Translations under genes and position numbers: made by a program
Notes under the pieces: generated by a model
Seen by the model: only the letters and a program-made list of their open reading frames with translations
Database searches by the model: none
Told to the model about the DNA's origin: nothing
DNA from: Burkholderiales bacterium
GTDB lineage: Bacteria > Pseudomonadota > Gammaproteobacteria > Burkholderiales > Burkholderiaceae_D
Length of the DNA: 64,000 nt
Reading direction: 5' to 3'
Assembly: GCA_016200895.1 (NCBI GenBank)
Contig: JACQDX010000132.1
Span: 58,844 to 122,843 of the forward strand
Part shown: in pieces, positions 54,388-64,000 of the stretch
Layout of the letters: the number at the start of each line of letters is the position of its first letter
Numbering within the stretch: position 1 is the stretch's first letter

Positions 54388-54419
54388 AAAAAACCAGCCA
54401 TCTGCACTAGCATGGCTGG
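54388..54419 (-). terminator. Terminator after the second TonB receptor
   Basis: On the minus strand an eight-base stem CCAGCCAT / ATGGCTGG with a ten-base loop is followed by six T. It sits between the receptor stop (54454) and the start of the double GH43 gene (54355). Confidence 0.85.
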
Positions 54420-54453
54420 GTCAAGTACTGCGATTAACAAAAAAACTTACTGA

Positions 54454-57400
54454 TTAATTCTTGATCGATACACCGATGAAATAACGACGACCAGACCATG
54501 CCAGCTCATTCGGACGTGACAGGTCACCTGCATCCGTGATATTTGCCTGATCAGTCAAGTTCTTGCCTTCGAATGAGATGGTAATAAACGGGCTGTAGCG
54601 ATACTGGAATTTCGCGTCCAGGTAACCGGTTTTTTCGATAAAGTTAGGATTGCCTGATACATCATTGGTACCAGAGTAATAACGGTCACGATAATGATAA
54701 GCAAGGCGTGCATTGAACTTGTCTTTGTCGTACCACAGACCCAGGTTATAGGCGTTTTTGGACATGCCAGCATATGGCAAGATCGAATTATCCAGTGGAT
54801 TCAAACGTTCTGTTCCTGGCGCATAGGTAAAGTTCATGCGGGTATAGTTGGCGTCAACACCAAAACCGCTGAGGAAACCAGGCAAGAAAGTCAACGCTGT
54901 TCTGCCAGCAAGTTCTATACCGCGCGTCACAGCACCAGGGTAATTGATAGGCATCTTGACATCCCACAAGGTACCATCTTTGAACAGATCAACATTTTTC
55001 ACGTTTGTCGATACACTATTACCGACAGTGATGTTTTTACGGAACAAGGCCAGGCTGAGCTGACTATCAGCATTTGGATAATATTCCAGGCTCAGATCTG
55101 TATTACTTGCCTGAAATGGTTTCAAGGCAGGATTACCAGCCGTGCAATCATCCGTGCCATCGCCACCAAACTGCGCTGCACCACTATTCTTGGTACATGT
55201 CGCATTCGGAACGATATCTACTATCCTTGGGCGAGCCATGACCTTACCCCAGCCCACACGTACCAGGAATTGATTTGGTATCAACCATGCACCTGCATTA
55301 AAGCTTGGCAACACATTCGAATAAGTATTGTCTATGCTGGTAATGGAGTTCGACAGAATGACCGTATTGAAAGTAGTGGAACCAGGCGTTTTCTCAACAT
55401 TGATCTGTTGCTTGAACAAGCCTTGAGAAACATCGCGCGTTTGCGTATAACGAACACCGATATTGCCAAAGATGTCCTTACCAAACAATTCAGTATCAAA
55501 GTCTGCACGCAAGTAGGTAGACTTAACTTTCTCGTCGACAACATAGGCAGGAATCTGTGCATACATTTTGCCATCACTACCCGGGGCGTTATACAGGTAA
55601 TCATGGTTAAAGTGTGTCAGATCGAAGGTAGAGCCAACATTTGCAAATGATGGAGCGACCCAGTTTGTAGGTACATTACTGATGCTACTATAACCTTTGA
55701 AGAAAGTACCTGGCGAGGTCGAGAATACGGATTGCGCCAACGCAGCCATGGCAGAGCCGTTGACTGACTTGGTCCAGGCATTCACGTCCGCAAGGTTTGT
55801 CGGGCCTACTGTTGCACGTACCACGTTGGTGGTATTCAATGGGTCGTAGCTGTAAGTCTGATTGATGTTTGCTGTCTGTACATACACATCATCTGCGGTA
55901 CTGTTCAAGTCATTGCCTGCACTTGCAAGGTAACCGCCGCCATTGTACTGGCTGGATTTTGCCTGCTGGGTCTGCACGCCAAACCAGATGCGTGACAAGA
56001 AATCAGTCTTCAGCTTATATTTAAAATCAAGTTTGAGCTGGTCTTCTTTGTTGATCGTTTCTGAAGGACGATACTGCAATTGAGCAGCAACATAAGAATT
56101 GGGATTCGAAGGGTTATAACCAGATGGGAAAGTGAAACGTGGCAGCCCGGAAGAATCAAGATTCACCTGTAATCCAGGCGCATTCTGCGTCAATATCAGA
56201 TTATTCGAATCACTGCTGTAAGTAGCTTTGGCAGATGAAGCCAAGCCTTCCACATCAAGGCTCTCGCCTTTATAGGTAAATCCGGCTGTCGTATATTTCG
56301 AATCAATTTTCAATGCAAAATCACGCAAAGATGTACTAAAGCCTGCCTGCCCGCCATTTGGCGAAGCTGCGCTACCGGGTACCAGACAGTTACCCAATAC
56401 ATACTGAGTAACGATATGATTTTCCACAATCATGCCAGCTGGCGTCGTGGTTGTTGAAACCGGCGTGCATGAACCACCAGTCGGTACGGCAGTCGTCGCA
56501 GCATAGGTGGGTAAAGTACCTGTGCTGGACAAGCGTGTTACTGCACTAAAATCTGTGCCGTAGTTGTAATCCCTCAGTTTTTGATTCTGGATATTGGTCT
56601 GGTAACTTACCCAGGCATTCAGGCGGTCTGTAAATTTGTATTGCGCTGTCAGTTCAGCTGAGGTTCTTTCATGATCACGTTCCCAGATACCATAACGGGC
56701 AATCTGTGGTGAGTAGTCATTCCATTGCGAAACGCAACTCGCTTGCAGGGCAGCTGTAGCTACAGCTGCAGTCTGCGTTGCATTCGCCGGACTGCTCAGG
56801 TTGGAGCAATTTGCTTTTGAACTCACACCAGCCAGGACTGGGTCTATGCTGGGAACAGTTTTATCAGCAGAAAAATCCCAGTCACGGAAATAACGCCATG
56901 AAGTGTTCCGCGAGAAATCACCACGCGTTAATACCTTGTCGTAAATGACGTTCGCCATCAGTCCAAGACGGTTATCAAAGAATTTATCTGTGATAAAAAG
57001 GTTGGCGCGTGGCTGTATACCGCCGCGTTGCGGTGCCTGTTCACCGGCGATACTGCCAACGATAGTCATTTTTTTGAAATCGAGTGGCTTGCGTGTCGTA
57101 ATTTGTACCGAACCACCGATACCGCCCTCGGTCATATTGGCTGTTACGCCTTTGATGACGTCAATCGAAGAAATCAATTCTGCGGGTAATTCACGCAAAT
57201 CAGCACCACGCCCGGCCCCCCCGGTCGTACTCAGTATCGATACGCCATTGATTTCAATGCGGTTCAAATCCGGCTCTACACCACGGATGGAGACACTGGT
57301 ACCTTCACCAAACGAACGTTCCAGCTGCACACCAGTAACACGCGAAAGTGCTTCGCCAACGTTCTTGTCCGGGAATTGACCGATATCTTCAGCAACAATG

Positions 57401-57624
57401 GAATCAGCTACTGTATCTGCACGCAGTTTTCTGTCGATTGCCGAGGCAACTGATTTACGTGTTCCAGAAACAACGACAACATGATCTGCCTGTTCTTTAG
57501 TTTCTGCCGGTTTTTTTGTTTCTTGTGCCATACCTGAATTGGCAGCCAAAACGGACAATACAGCCAAGGCTGTACGTTTGAGTTTAGGATTGAAAAATTC
57601 TTTTTTGCTGCGATTGTGTAACAC
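54454..57624 (-). CDS. Large TonB-dependent outer-membrane receptor
   Basis: This is a receptor of about 1056 residues. I chose the GTG at 57624 because AAGGAG lies six bases before it; it gives MLHNRSKKEF, then a signal peptide (ALAVLSVLAANSGMAQ). Plug features are QFPDKNVGEALSRVTGVQLER, VSIRGVEPDLNRIEING and GGIGGSVQITTRKP; the barrel ends in RRYFIGVSIKN. It is of the TIGR01782 carbohydrate type with long extracellular loops, including a Cys-rich stretch near residue 420-440. The pairing with a double GH43 gene and AAGTGAT sites upstream suggests rhamnogalacturonan or arabinan fragments. A perfect GGCCAT-GT-ATGGCC palindrome lies in its leader at 57645-57658. Confidence 0.93.
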   Translation of the reverse strand: MLHNRSKKEFFNPKLKRTALAVLSVLAANSGMAQETKKPAETKEQADHVVVVSGTRKSVASAIDRKLRADTVADSIVAEDIGQFPDKNVGEALSRVTGVQLERSFGEGTSVSIRGVEPDLNRIEINGVSILSTTGGAGRGADLRELPAELISSIDVIKGVTANMTEGGIGGSVQITTRKPLDFKKMTIVGSIAGEQAPQRGGIQPRANLFITDKFFDNRLGLMANVIYDKVLTRGDFSRNTSWRYFRDWDFSADKTVPSIDPVLAGVSSKANCSNLSSPANATQTAAVATAALQASCVSQWNDYSPQIARYGIWERDHERTSAELTAQYKFTDRLNAWVSYQTNIQNQKLRDYNYGTDFSAVTRLSSTGTLPTYAATTAVPTGGSCTPVSTTTTPAGMIVENHIVTQYVLGNCLVPGSAASPNGGQAGFSTSLRDFALKIDSKYTTAGFTYKGESLDVEGLASSAKATYSSDSNNLILTQNAPGLQVNLDSSGLPRFTFPSGYNPSNPNSYVAAQLQYRPSETINKEDQLKLDFKYKLKTDFLSRIWFGVQTQQAKSSQYNGGGYLASAGNDLNSTADDVYVQTANINQTYSYDPLNTTNVVRATVGPTNLADVNAWTKSVNGSAMAALAQSVFSTSPGTFFKGYSSISNVPTNWVAPSFANVGSTFDLTHFNHDYLYNAPGSDGKMYAQIPAYVVDEKVKSTYLRADFDTELFGKDIFGNIGVRYTQTRDVSQGLFKQQINVEKTPGSTTFNTVILSNSITSIDNTYSNVLPSFNAGAWLIPNQFLVRVGWGKVMARPRIVDIVPNATCTKNSGAAQFGGDGTDDCTAGNPALKPFQASNTDLSLEYYPNADSQLSLALFRKNITVGNSVSTNVKNVDLFKDGTLWDVKMPINYPGAVTRGIELAGRTALTFLPGFLSGFGVDANYTRMNFTYAPGTERLNPLDNSILPYAGMSKNAYNLGLWYDKDKFNARLAYHYRDRYYSGTNDVSGNPNFIEKTGYLDAKFQYRYSPFITISFEGKNLTDQANITDAGDLSRPNELAWSGRRYFIGVSIKN

Positions 57625-58027
57625 AATTGTCTCCTTCATTTATCGGCCATGTATGGCCTGTGTTATCAGCTGCATTTCGACTATCTGATTTGGTATGTCG
57701 TTAAATCCAGCCCATTCAATGAAAAAGATTTTAAGTGATGATGAATTCCAATTACGTTCATAAAAAAAAGAATCAAGAAAGTGATTGGTTTTTAAGCAGA
57801 AATTTGATCGTTTCAGACGAGAAGATGAAAAAATGATTAAAACTGATTGCAGGTTCTGAACTCATTTTCATGCGATGCAACATGCAATATTGGAAATAAA
57901 AATAGATCAAAAAACAATGCTGGAAATGGGTTGGAGTTTGCCATCGCCTTGAGAGTAAGGCCAGATAAGGCATTCGACTTTCCTCATTTATAAATGCAGG
58001 AAACGAATAATTGAAATATATCTTTAC
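57625..58027. promoter_or_regulatory. Upstream region of the second TonB receptor
   Basis: About 400 bases of AT-rich DNA between the LysR stop and the receptor. It holds AAGTGAT at 57733-57739 (in TTTTAAGTGAT, also found before the rhamnose regulator) and 57779-57785, plus several TGATT pentamers. No copy of the arabinose dyad is present and no gene is supported. Confidence 0.45.
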
Positions 58028-58975
58028 TTACTTGCCAGCACCTTGCACTGCCAACTCCCGTAAGATATCGAGCATAGCTTGTGCTCCTGGCGACAAACGA
58101 TGTTGCTTTCTGGTGACAATACCGTAGGCATCCATACGCAATCCCAGATCAAATGGAAGCACGGTTAACAACTCGGAATCGAGATAGGTGCGAATTAAAT
58201 CTTCTGGCAAAGCGGCCACCATATCACTGGCCATCAATAAACTGGCTATCACTGGCAGCGACAAAGTCTCTACCGTTTCTATCGGCTGATCAAGACCATG
58301 AGATAAGAACAGCGAGGTCAGGCGATCGCGCAAAATACTGCCACTCGGAGGAAGTATCCAGGCTTCTTTAGCAAGATCATTCAGAGTCAGTTTTTTACGC
58401 TGGGCAAGCGCATGCTTGCTGCGTGCAATCAGGCTATGAGGCTCATCAGTCAAGGGTTCAAAATTTAATTCTGCTGCAGATTCAGAATCAAGAATGCGTC
58501 CTATCACCATATCCAACTCACCTGCACGCAGACGCTGTATCAGTATTTTACTGGTGTCCACTTGTATGGCAACATGCAAGCGCGTGTAACGTGATTTAAG
58601 CAGGCTTACTGCTTGTGGGATGAGATTCGTCGATGGAGTCATGACTGAGCCTATCGAGACAAAGCCGCTTAAGCCTGACAACAACTCCATGACTTCCTGA
58701 TGGGCAGCATTCATTTCTGCCAGCGCCGCACCTGCCCTGCGTATCATGATTTCGCCATACCAGGTTGGTGATATCCCGCGCGGTAGACGTTCAAACAACT
58801 GCACACCCAGCGCATATTCCAGTTCTGTCAGCAATTTGGATGCCGCAGGCTGAGTCAGATGTGCCGCCTCAGCCGCATGAAAAATGGAACCATGCCGCCC
58901 CAACTCAACCAATAACACCAGGTGGCGTGTTTTCAGATGTGTGCGGACAAAACGATCAGGGCTGGAATTGCTCAT
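58028..58975 (-). CDS. LysR-family regulator, GbpR-like
   Basis: This is a 315-residue LysR protein. The helix-turn-helix is near residues 22-60 (HGSIFHAAEAAHLTQPAASKLLTELEYALGVQLFER in pieces) and a substrate-binding domain follows (GSVMTPSTNLIPQAVSL, AGELDMVIGRIL, LPPSGSILRDRLT). The GbpR group activates sugar-uptake genes in Azospirillum and Agrobacterium in response to galactose or arabinose. It is last gene of the araFGH-SDR operon. I chose the ATG at 58975 (MSNSSPDRF); the longer frame starts with a TTG. The shared dyad at three promoters in the window is the best candidate for its site. Confidence 0.88.
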   Translation of the reverse strand: MSNSSPDRFVRTHLKTRHLVLLVELGRHGSIFHAAEAAHLTQPAASKLLTELEYALGVQLFERLPRGISPTWYGEIMIRRAGAALAEMNAAHQEVMELLSGLSGFVSIGSVMTPSTNLIPQAVSLLKSRYTRLHVAIQVDTSKILIQRLRAGELDMVIGRILDSESAAELNFEPLTDEPHSLIARSKHALAQRKKLTLNDLAKEAWILPPSGSILRDRLTSLFLSHGLDQPIETVETLSLPVIASLLMASDMVAALPEDLIRTYLDSELLTVLPFDLGLRMDAYGIVTRKQHRLSPGAQAMLDILRELAVQGAGK

Positions 58976-58998
58976 GGCGTCAATAGTAAAGACTAAGA

Positions 58999-59799
58999 TC
59001 AATCATGATACAACTGTGAACGACCCCCATCAATCAAGATATCGGTAGCATTGATGAAACGTGCTTCGTCACTGGCGAGAAAAACAGCCGTATAAGCGAC
59101 TTCGTCTGGCTCACCTATGCGACGGCAAGGCAACATTGCCGCCTGTCGTTGTTGTTCTGCTACTGGATCAGGACAATTGGCGAACCAGGATTGTATGGCT
59201 TCAGTCAAGATCAAACCAGGTGAAATGGAATTCACCCGTATCCCACGCGCTGCATACTCTATACCCAAGGACCGCGTCAGACCTATCAAAGCATGTTTGG
59301 CAACCGGATATGGGAAACAGCCCGGTATGATTTTGTGTCCATGTACAGAAGCAATATTGATGATGCTGCCAGCAGCCTGTTCAAGCATGAACGGTAAGAC
59401 GGCGCGGGTAGTATTCCAGGCACCTTCCAGATCGACAGAAAAACAACGTTGCCATTCTTCATCTGTCATTTGCAAGGGGTCTGAAAATACATTCATTCCC
59501 GCATTATTGACCAGCACGTCCACTTTATCGAATTTGGCTATCGCCTGGTCCACCAAGGCTCGCATGGCACTGGCATCAGAGACATCTGCCTGGACAAAAA
59601 AACTCTGTTCAGTCCCAAGCTCAGACGAGATACGTTCCGCAGCGGCATCATGATTATGACTATTCAATACAACGCACGCGCCTTGCTGCACAAAAAGACG
59701 GGCGATAGCTGCGCCTATGCCCAAGGTGGAGCCAGTGATGATGGCTACTTTGCCATGCAATCTTCCGGGCATCTGAGTATTATTGACTGGTGAGGGCAT
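58999..59799 (-). CDS. SDR-family L-arabinose (sugar) 1-dehydrogenase
   Basis: This is a 266-residue short-chain dehydrogenase. It has the cofactor motif TGSTLGIG near residue 22, VNNAGMN, catalytic Ser in NIASVHGHK and YPVAK as YxxxK, and ILIDGGRSQLYHD at the end. It overlaps the AraH stop as TAATG and precedes the LysR gene. In this operon an NAD(P)-dependent oxidation of L-arabinose to L-arabino-lactone is the natural role, since the lactonase is the first gene. The SDR at 16793 could do the same, and the two share only general family motifs. Asn-Ser after strand two (LNSHNHD) suggests possible NADP use. Confidence 0.83.
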   Translation of the reverse strand: MPSPVNNTQMPGRLHGKVAIITGSTLGIGAAIARLFVQQGACVVLNSHNHDAAAERISSELGTEQSFFVQADVSDASAMRALVDQAIAKFDKVDVLVNNAGMNVFSDPLQMTDEEWQRCFSVDLEGAWNTTRAVLPFMLEQAAGSIINIASVHGHKIIPGCFPYPVAKHALIGLTRSLGIEYAARGIRVNSISPGLILTEAIQSWFANCPDPVAEQQRQAAMLPCRRIGEPDEVAYTAVFLASDEARFINATDILIDGGRSQLYHD

Positions 59800-60827
59800 T
59801 ATGATTTGCGCGCAGACCGGCTTTTTAACTGGTCTAACAACACAGCAGCCAGCAGAATGAAGCCGCGCATCAGGTATTGATAGAAAGCGTCTACATCCAG
59901 CAAGTTCATGACATTCTCTACCGTACCCATAATCAGCACACCCACCAGCACCCCGGTTATTCTGGCTTTTCCACCTTGCAGGGATACGCCACCCAATACG
60001 CAGGCAGAAATGACATCAAGCTCAAAGCCTTGCGCCGAATTTGGTTGGCCACTGGTGATGCGGGATGCGAGTATCAGACCCGCAAGTGCAGTCACCAGCC
60101 CTTGCAACAGAAATATCCAGATACGCAAGCGTTCAACCCGGATCCCTGCAAGGCGTGCGGCATCTGGATTACCACCAATCGCCAAGGTGTTTCTACCAAA
60201 CACCGTGTGATTGAGCAAGATACCAAATATCAAAAAACAGGCCGCGACAACCAGCACCGGAAACGGTAAACCAAAAATACGACCATCACCAAAGCTGATG
60301 AAAGTCTCATTGGAAATACCCACGGCCTGGCCTTTTGAAACAATGAATGCCAGGCCACGCACCATCAACATGGTAGCGAGGGTCGCAATCAGGGCATTCA
60401 CCCGCAAATAGGCAATCAATACGCCATTGCCTGCGCCTATCAATGCGCCAGCCAGCAAACCGCCGCCAACTGCAAGTGTGATACTCCCAGTACGCTCAAG
60501 GATGATCGCACCCAGCACGCCAGTGAAGGCAATGGTCGATCCTATGGACAAATCAAAGTCACGTGAAGCAAGACACATCATCATGGTACACGCGACCATG
60601 CCTATCTGCGCCACAGAGAGCATCAATCCAACAATATTGGTACTTGAGAAAAAATTTTCTACTGTGAAGGACAGTAAAATAAAAAGTAAGGTATATGCCA
60701 ATGGCATACTCTGTTCATGCAACCAGTGTTGGGTCGTCTTCATACTGTTCATACTGTTGCTCTGTCTCGGTTTTATTTGCTGAACTACTGTTTCATCAAC
60801 TGTTTGTGCAGGATTAAGGGAAGACAT
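59799..60827 (-). CDS. araH: L-arabinose ABC transporter permease
   Basis: This is a 342-residue permease very like E. coli AraH: CLASRDFDLSIGSTIAFTGV, INALIATLATM-like (VNALIATLATMLMVRGLA), NPDAARLAGIRVERLRI, LASRITSGQPNSAQGFEL and VENVMNLLDVDAFYQYL. About ten membrane segments. The N-terminal 35 residues are polar and extra relative to E. coli; an in-frame ATG at MNSMKTTQ could be the true start, but AGGA precedes the first ATG at 60827. It overlaps the SDR start by one base and follows AraG by 18 bases. Confidence 0.94.
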   Translation of the reverse strand: MSSLNPAQTVDETVVQQIKPRQSNSMNSMKTTQHWLHEQSMPLAYTLLFILLSFTVENFFSSTNIVGLMLSVAQIGMVACTMMMCLASRDFDLSIGSTIAFTGVLGAIILERTGSITLAVGGGLLAGALIGAGNGVLIAYLRVNALIATLATMLMVRGLAFIVSKGQAVGISNETFISFGDGRIFGLPFPVLVVAACFLIFGILLNHTVFGRNTLAIGGNPDAARLAGIRVERLRIWIFLLQGLVTALAGLILASRITSGQPNSAQGFELDVISACVLGGVSLQGGKARITGVLVGVLIMGTVENVMNLLDVDAFYQYLMRGFILLAAVLLDQLKSRSARKS

Positions 60828-60845
60828 GAAAAATTCCTGTAAAAA

Positions 60846-62363
60846 TTATGCTGCTTGCAAATCGGGCAGTGCCAATTGCAGAACTGCTGCTTCATTCGCC
60901 TGATTACGTTCGAGTTCACCACTGATCTGTCCTTCACGCATGACGATGATGCGATCACAAATTCCCAATACTTCAGGCAATTCACTCGACACCACAATCA
61001 CACAGCAACCGCGCTCAGCAACTTCATGAATGATGCGATAGATTTCATTTTTTGCGCCCACATCGATACCACGCGTTGGTTCGTCCAATATCAGCACTTT
61101 CAAACCCGGCTGAGCCAGCCAGCGTGCAAGAATGACTTTTTGCTGATTGCCGCCTGACAGCAAGCGAATTTCTTGTTCACGATTCGGCGTCTTTATTTTC
61201 AATCTTTGAATAAAACGATCAGCCAATTCTGCTTCATGTTTATGTCTCAAAAAAAGACCTGCCAACAGGCCATGGCGGCGACAACTGATATTGATGTTTT
61301 CTGCGACAGATGCCTCTGCCAGAATACCTTGCTCTTTGCGGTCTTCAGGACACAATACTATGCCTGCCTCGATCGCGGCAGCCGGCCCATGATCAGGTAC
61401 ATTGACACCATCCAGCACCACACTGCAACCAGCGTCTTTCTTGTCAGCACCATATAACAGGCGCATCAACTCAGTACGGCCAGCGCCAACCAGGCCAAAG
61501 AAACCAAGCACTTCGCCACCGCGCACACTGAAATTTTGAGCCACTTTAAGCATCTCGCCTTTCAGTTGCTTTACCACCAGCCTTTCAGACTGTAGTTGGC
61601 GTGGCCGGTAATCGTAAATATCGCTGAGTTCACGTCCCACCATATCGTTGATGAGTACATCGCGTGGCACATCGGCCATTACCGCATGCGTGACAATTTT
61701 TTGACCATCACGAAAAATCGTGCAGGTATCACAGAGGGCGTATAACTCTTCCAGTCTGTGTGAAATATAAATTATAGTGCGACCTGCTGTACGCAGATCA
61801 CGTATAAGACGAAACAGAATTTCGCTTTCGCGATATGACAAACTGCTGGTAGGTTCATCGAAGGCAATGACCTGTGCATCCTGCAGCAAGGCCTTGCATA
61901 TTTCTGCCAATTGTCTTTGCGCTATCGACAAATCGCAGAGCCGGGCATCCGGATCAAGATCCACACCCATTTGTTGCAGACGCTGGCTTACTTGGCGCCG
62001 TGCTTCAACCCGGTTCACAAAACCCAGTCTTTGCGGCAAGCGTCCCAATAGCAGGTTTTCTGTCACTGACAGTTCAGGGACATATTGCAATTCCTGGTGA
62101 ATGACTGCGATGCCCGCTGCGATTGCATCACCGGCAGACGAGAAATGACAAGCGCGCCCATTCAACAACAAGCGCCCGCCATCTGGTTTGTACTGACCAC
62201 CCAGTATTTTCAATAGTGTCGATTTACCTGCGCCATTTTCACCAAGCAAACCATGCACCGTACCTGCATGGGCTTCAAAGCTGACGCCATTGAGTGCTTT
62301 CACACCCGGAAAATATTTACATACATCTTCAAACTGAAGAGATGGAGCCTGAGATGATGACAT
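60846..62363 (-). CDS. araG: L-arabinose ABC transporter ATP-binding protein
   Basis: This is a 505-residue double ATPase of the AraG type. First half: [16 protein letters not shown] and [16 protein letters not shown]; second half: [37 protein letters not shown] and [18 protein letters not shown]. The ATG at 62363 (MSSSQAPS) lies 13 bases after the AraF stop; the longer frame to 62402 runs into AraF and is rejected. It drives AraH for L-arabinose uptake with AraF as receptor. Confidence 0.94.
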   Translation of the reverse strand: MSSSQAPSLQFEDVCKYFPGVKALNGVSFEAHAGTVHGLLGENGAGKSTLLKILGGQYKPDGGRLLLNGRACHFSSAGDAIAAGIAVIHQELQYVPELSVTENLLLGRLPQRLGFVNRVEARRQVSQRLQQMGVDLDPDARLCDLSIAQRQLAEICKALLQDAQVIAFDEPTSSLSYRESEILFRLIRDLRTAGRTIIYISHRLEELYALCDTCTIFRDGQKIVTHAVMADVPRDVLINDMVGRELSDIYDYRPRQLQSERLVVKQLKGEMLKVAQNFSVRGGEVLGFFGLVGAGRTELMRLLYGADKKDAGCSVVLDGVNVPDHGPAAAIEAGIVLCPEDRKEQGILAEASVAENINISCRRHGLLAGLFLRHKHEAELADRFIQRLKIKTPNREQEIRLLSGGNQQKVILARWLAQPGLKVLILDEPTRGIDVGAKNEIYRIIHEVAERGCCVIVVSSELPEVLGICDRIIVMREGQISGELERNQANEAAVLQLALPDLQAA

Positions 62364-62376
62364 GAGCGACCGTATC

Positions 62377-63399
62377 CTAAAGTCCGAATTCTGCACGTAC
62401 ATCGGTCTGATTGCGACGCGTCATCAAGACACCGGTAGTAAGTATCAGTGGCGCAGGAGCCTTGTTTTCAGCTATCCATTTGTACATGTTTACTGACGTT
62501 TCATAGCCATGACGCTTAGGGCTGATCAATACCGTGCCATAAAATCCTGTTGGGCTGGGTTTGGCAAATTCATTCAATGCAGTTTTGCTGCCGCCTATGC
62601 CTATGCCTATCACGGCATCACTACGCAAGCCCCTGCCCTCGGCTGCACGCACTGTGCCAAGAACAGCCTCATCATTCATGCCAAAAACCAGCCAGCGCTT
62701 GAATTTTGTTTGTTTGGTCAAAGCGATATTGGCAGCATTGAAAGCACTTTCCGTATCCGTTTTTGCCTGGGCTGCATCAACAATATTGGCAGCCGGAAAA
62801 CCAGCAGCCTTTAAGGAATCCAGTGCACCCTGAGTACGCTCACGAGCCGTAGGTAACTGATCAAAGGCCATGCGCATGGCACCAACTTCGGCCACGTTCC
62901 AGCCACGTGATTTCATTTCTTCTATCAGGCCCTGACCAACCTGCTTGCCAATTTCATAGGCCGAAATACCCATGTGCGGGATAGATGCTATTGGCTTGCC
63001 ACTGCCATCGACAAGCTGGTCATCAACCGACATCACTTTCAGGTTATTTCTTTTGGCGGCACGTTCAACCGCCATACCCAGTTTGACATCCGGCGCGCAA
63101 ATCACAAAGCCCTGGGCTTTTTGCGCAGCCAGATTGTCTATGGCAGCCATCATCTTTTCACCATTAGCCACACCTATTTTCACCAGGGAAAATCCTTTTT
63201 CCCTGGCCGCCTGCTCTGCATAGCGCCATTCATCCTGGAACCAAGGTTCTTCAGCCTGTTTCACCAGGAAACCTATTTTTACGGGATCGGCTGCCTGTGC
63301 TGCAGGTACTGCTGCAAGACTGAAACAGCCAGCAGCTAAAGTGAAACCAGTGGCACTTAAGAGCTGCGCACATACATTTCTTATTGCGTTTTTCATCAT
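62377..63399 (-). CDS. araF: L-arabinose-binding periplasmic protein
   Basis: This is a 340-residue periplasmic binding protein. A signal peptide ([17 protein letters not shown]) is followed by [22 protein letters not shown], the AraF ligand-site start, and later [20 protein letters not shown] and [16 protein letters not shown]. The start overlaps the lactonase stop as TAATG; an ATG three bases later is also possible. It captures L-arabinose for AraGH. High similarity to the enterobacterial AraF pattern leaves little doubt about ligand class, with D-galactose and D-fucose as usual secondary ligands. Confidence 0.94.
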   Translation of the reverse strand: MMKNAIRNVCAQLLSATGFTLAAGCFSLAAVPAAQAADPVKIGFLVKQAEEPWFQDEWRYAEQAAREKGFSLVKIGVANGEKMMAAIDNLAAQKAQGFVICAPDVKLGMAVERAAKRNNLKVMSVDDQLVDGSGKPIASIPHMGISAYEIGKQVGQGLIEEMKSRGWNVAEVGAMRMAFDQLPTARERTQGALDSLKAAGFPAANIVDAAQAKTDTESAFNAANIALTKQTKFKRWLVFGMNDEAVLGTVRAAEGRGLRSDAVIGIGIGGSKTALNEFAKPSPTGFYGTVLISPKRHGYETSVNMYKWIAENKAPAPLILTTGVLMTRRNQTDVRAEFGL

Positions 63400-64000
63400 T
63401 ATTGTCTCTTTATTGTTTTGGGGATTAAGGGCAATACTGAGCCAGCATCACTGTCATCAAATAAGGCATCGGCTACTGCCAGCGGCGCATCCATCTGCAT
63501 CGCAAACAAACTGCCAGCAGCTGGCATGCGTAATAATTCATCAACACTCATTTCCTGGCGTGCACTGCTGACCATGAGATAGTCGCCATTGACGCCGCCA
63601 AATGCAGGACAGGTAGGGTTTTTTGTTGGTACCGATAACCTCTGCAGACAACGCCCATCCGGCGCGTACTGGGCAACACTGCCAGCGCCCCACTCTGCAT
63701 TCCACAAGCATCCATTGCGATCAATGACAGAACCGTCCGGATAGGCTTTATCACTTTCCGGTATGGCGAACAAACGTACATTACGCACACAGGCAGTTTC
63801 AGCGTCATAGTCACATTGTTGGATGCGGCGGGTTAATGTGTCGGTAAAGTACATGGTCTTGCCATCAAGGCTAAAGCAAATACTGTTGGCAATCGCTACG
63901 GCAGGCAAAGCCAGCCTACGCAAACCATAAGGCATGGAAAACTGGTAAAAACTGGCAATAGGACGTTTTTCTGGCGCTTCATTCATGGTGCCAAATACGA
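63399..64000 (-). CDS. SMP-30/gluconolactonase-family L-arabinolactonase (5' end cut by window edge)
   Basis: The gene runs off the right edge; the visible 200 codons cover the C-terminal two thirds of an SMP-30 beta-propeller (RISICFSLDG-like NSICFSLDGKTMYFTDT, YPDGSVIDRNGCLWNAEW with a metal-ligand Asp, and FGGVNGDYLMVSSAR). The open frame continues upstream of the ATG at 63986 (GTMNEAPEKRP), where family members have the metal-site region, so the true start lies beyond the window. It would hydrolyse L-arabino-1,4-lactone, made by the SDR, to L-arabinonate, feeding the IlvD-type dehydratase 42 kb away. It is the first visible gene of the araFGH operon. Confidence 0.88.
   Translation of the reverse strand, partial: VFGTMNEAPEKRPIASFYQFSMPYGLRRLALPAVAIANSICFSLDGKTMYFTDTLTRRIQQCDYDAETACVRNVRLFAIPESDKAYPDGSVIDRNGCLWNAEWGAGSVAQYAPDGRCLQRLSVPTKNPTCPAFGGVNGDYLMVSSARQEMSVDELLRMPAAGSLFAMQMDAPLAVADALFDDSDAGSVLPLIPKTIKRQ

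Noticed and set aside
62364..62402. Longer start of AraG overlapping AraF
   Set aside because: Family N-terminus starts at MSSSQAPS and the extension is coding sequence of AraF in another frame.
1..64000. Insertion sequences, CRISPR arrays, tRNA genes or prophage in the window
   Set aside because: I found no transposase-like frames, repeat-spacer arrays, cloverleaf sequences or phage genes; all long frames are metabolic, transport or regulatory.

Overview
The window looks like a plant-cell-wall (pectin) saccharolytic island of a Gram-negative betaproteobacterium, most likely Burkholderiales/Oxalobacteraceae. That placement is an inference from gene types (TonB-dependent receptors, lipoprotein glycosidases, non-phosphorylative arabinose oxidation, RhaSTPQ-type importer) and from base composition near 50% G+C judged by eye; the genus cannot be fixed from the sequence. 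There are no rRNA or tRNA genes, insertion sequences, phage genes or CRISPR arrays that I can see. Almost every gene is a recognisable carbohydrate gene.

Layout. (1) 1-3650, minus strand: a YtfQRT-type furanose ABC importer, whose permease is cut by the left edge. (2) 3918-7658, minus: an odd operon of a NitT/TauT-type ABC importer mixed with a SCO1-like lipoprotein and a membrane-anchored cupredoxin-like protein; it is the only non-sugar block. (3) 8010-21983, minus: an arabinan/arabinose operon. Catabolic genes come first (IlvD-type arabinonate dehydratase, AraD1/GguC, ketoglutarate semialdehyde dehydrogenase, SDR), then exported glycosidases GH97, GH51, two GH43 and a GH127-like gene that carries a one-base frameshift. 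(4) 22297-25719, minus: a GPH sugar:cation symporter, a cytosolic GH43 and an aldose 1-epimerase, closed by a strong terminator. (5) 25896-28496, minus: a TonB-dependent receptor. (6) 28802-41216: rhamnogalacturonan genes (two GH105, a DUF6250-like protein, CE12 esterase, exported PL22-like lyase, DUF1080 protein, SGNH-unrelated alpha/beta esterase, rhamnose mutarotase, GH28, GH106). (7) 41383-52296: L-rhamnose catabolism and uptake, as divergent operons rhaDE-rhaI (minus) and deoR-rhaSTPQK (plus). (8) 52373-57624, minus: a double-GH43 exported enzyme and a large TonB-dependent receptor. (9) 58028-64000, minus: an L-arabinose operon of lactonase (cut by the right edge), araFGH, SDR dehydrogenase and a GbpR-like LysR regulator.

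How it fits together. Outer-membrane receptors take up arabinan and rhamnogalacturonan fragments. Periplasmic or lipid-anchored GH43, GH51, GH97, GH127, GH28, GH105, GH106 and esterases release arabinose, rhamnose and uronates. AraFGH, YtfQRT, the GPH symporter and RhaSTPQ import sugars. L-arabinose is then oxidised by a dehydrogenase, lactonase, dehydratase, AraD1 and semialdehyde dehydrogenase to 2-oxoglutarate, while L-rhamnose goes through mutarotase, isomerase, kinase and aldolase/lactaldehyde dehydrogenase. The full arabinose route needs both distant operons.

The best new observation is regulatory. Three separate promoters (ytfQ-like gene, arabinonate dehydratase operon, first TonB receptor) share a GATATC-N6-RRTATC dyad, then exactly 15 bases, then a box ending in ATTGGA. 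The TTGGAN part acts as a plausible -35 element with an 18-base spacer to a TANNNT -10 in all three, placing the dyad near -64, where LysR-type activators bind. I infer an arabinose regulon driven by the GbpR-like LysR protein at 58028-58975. The second item deserving attention is the SCO1/cupredoxin/ABC operon, whose substrate I cannot name.
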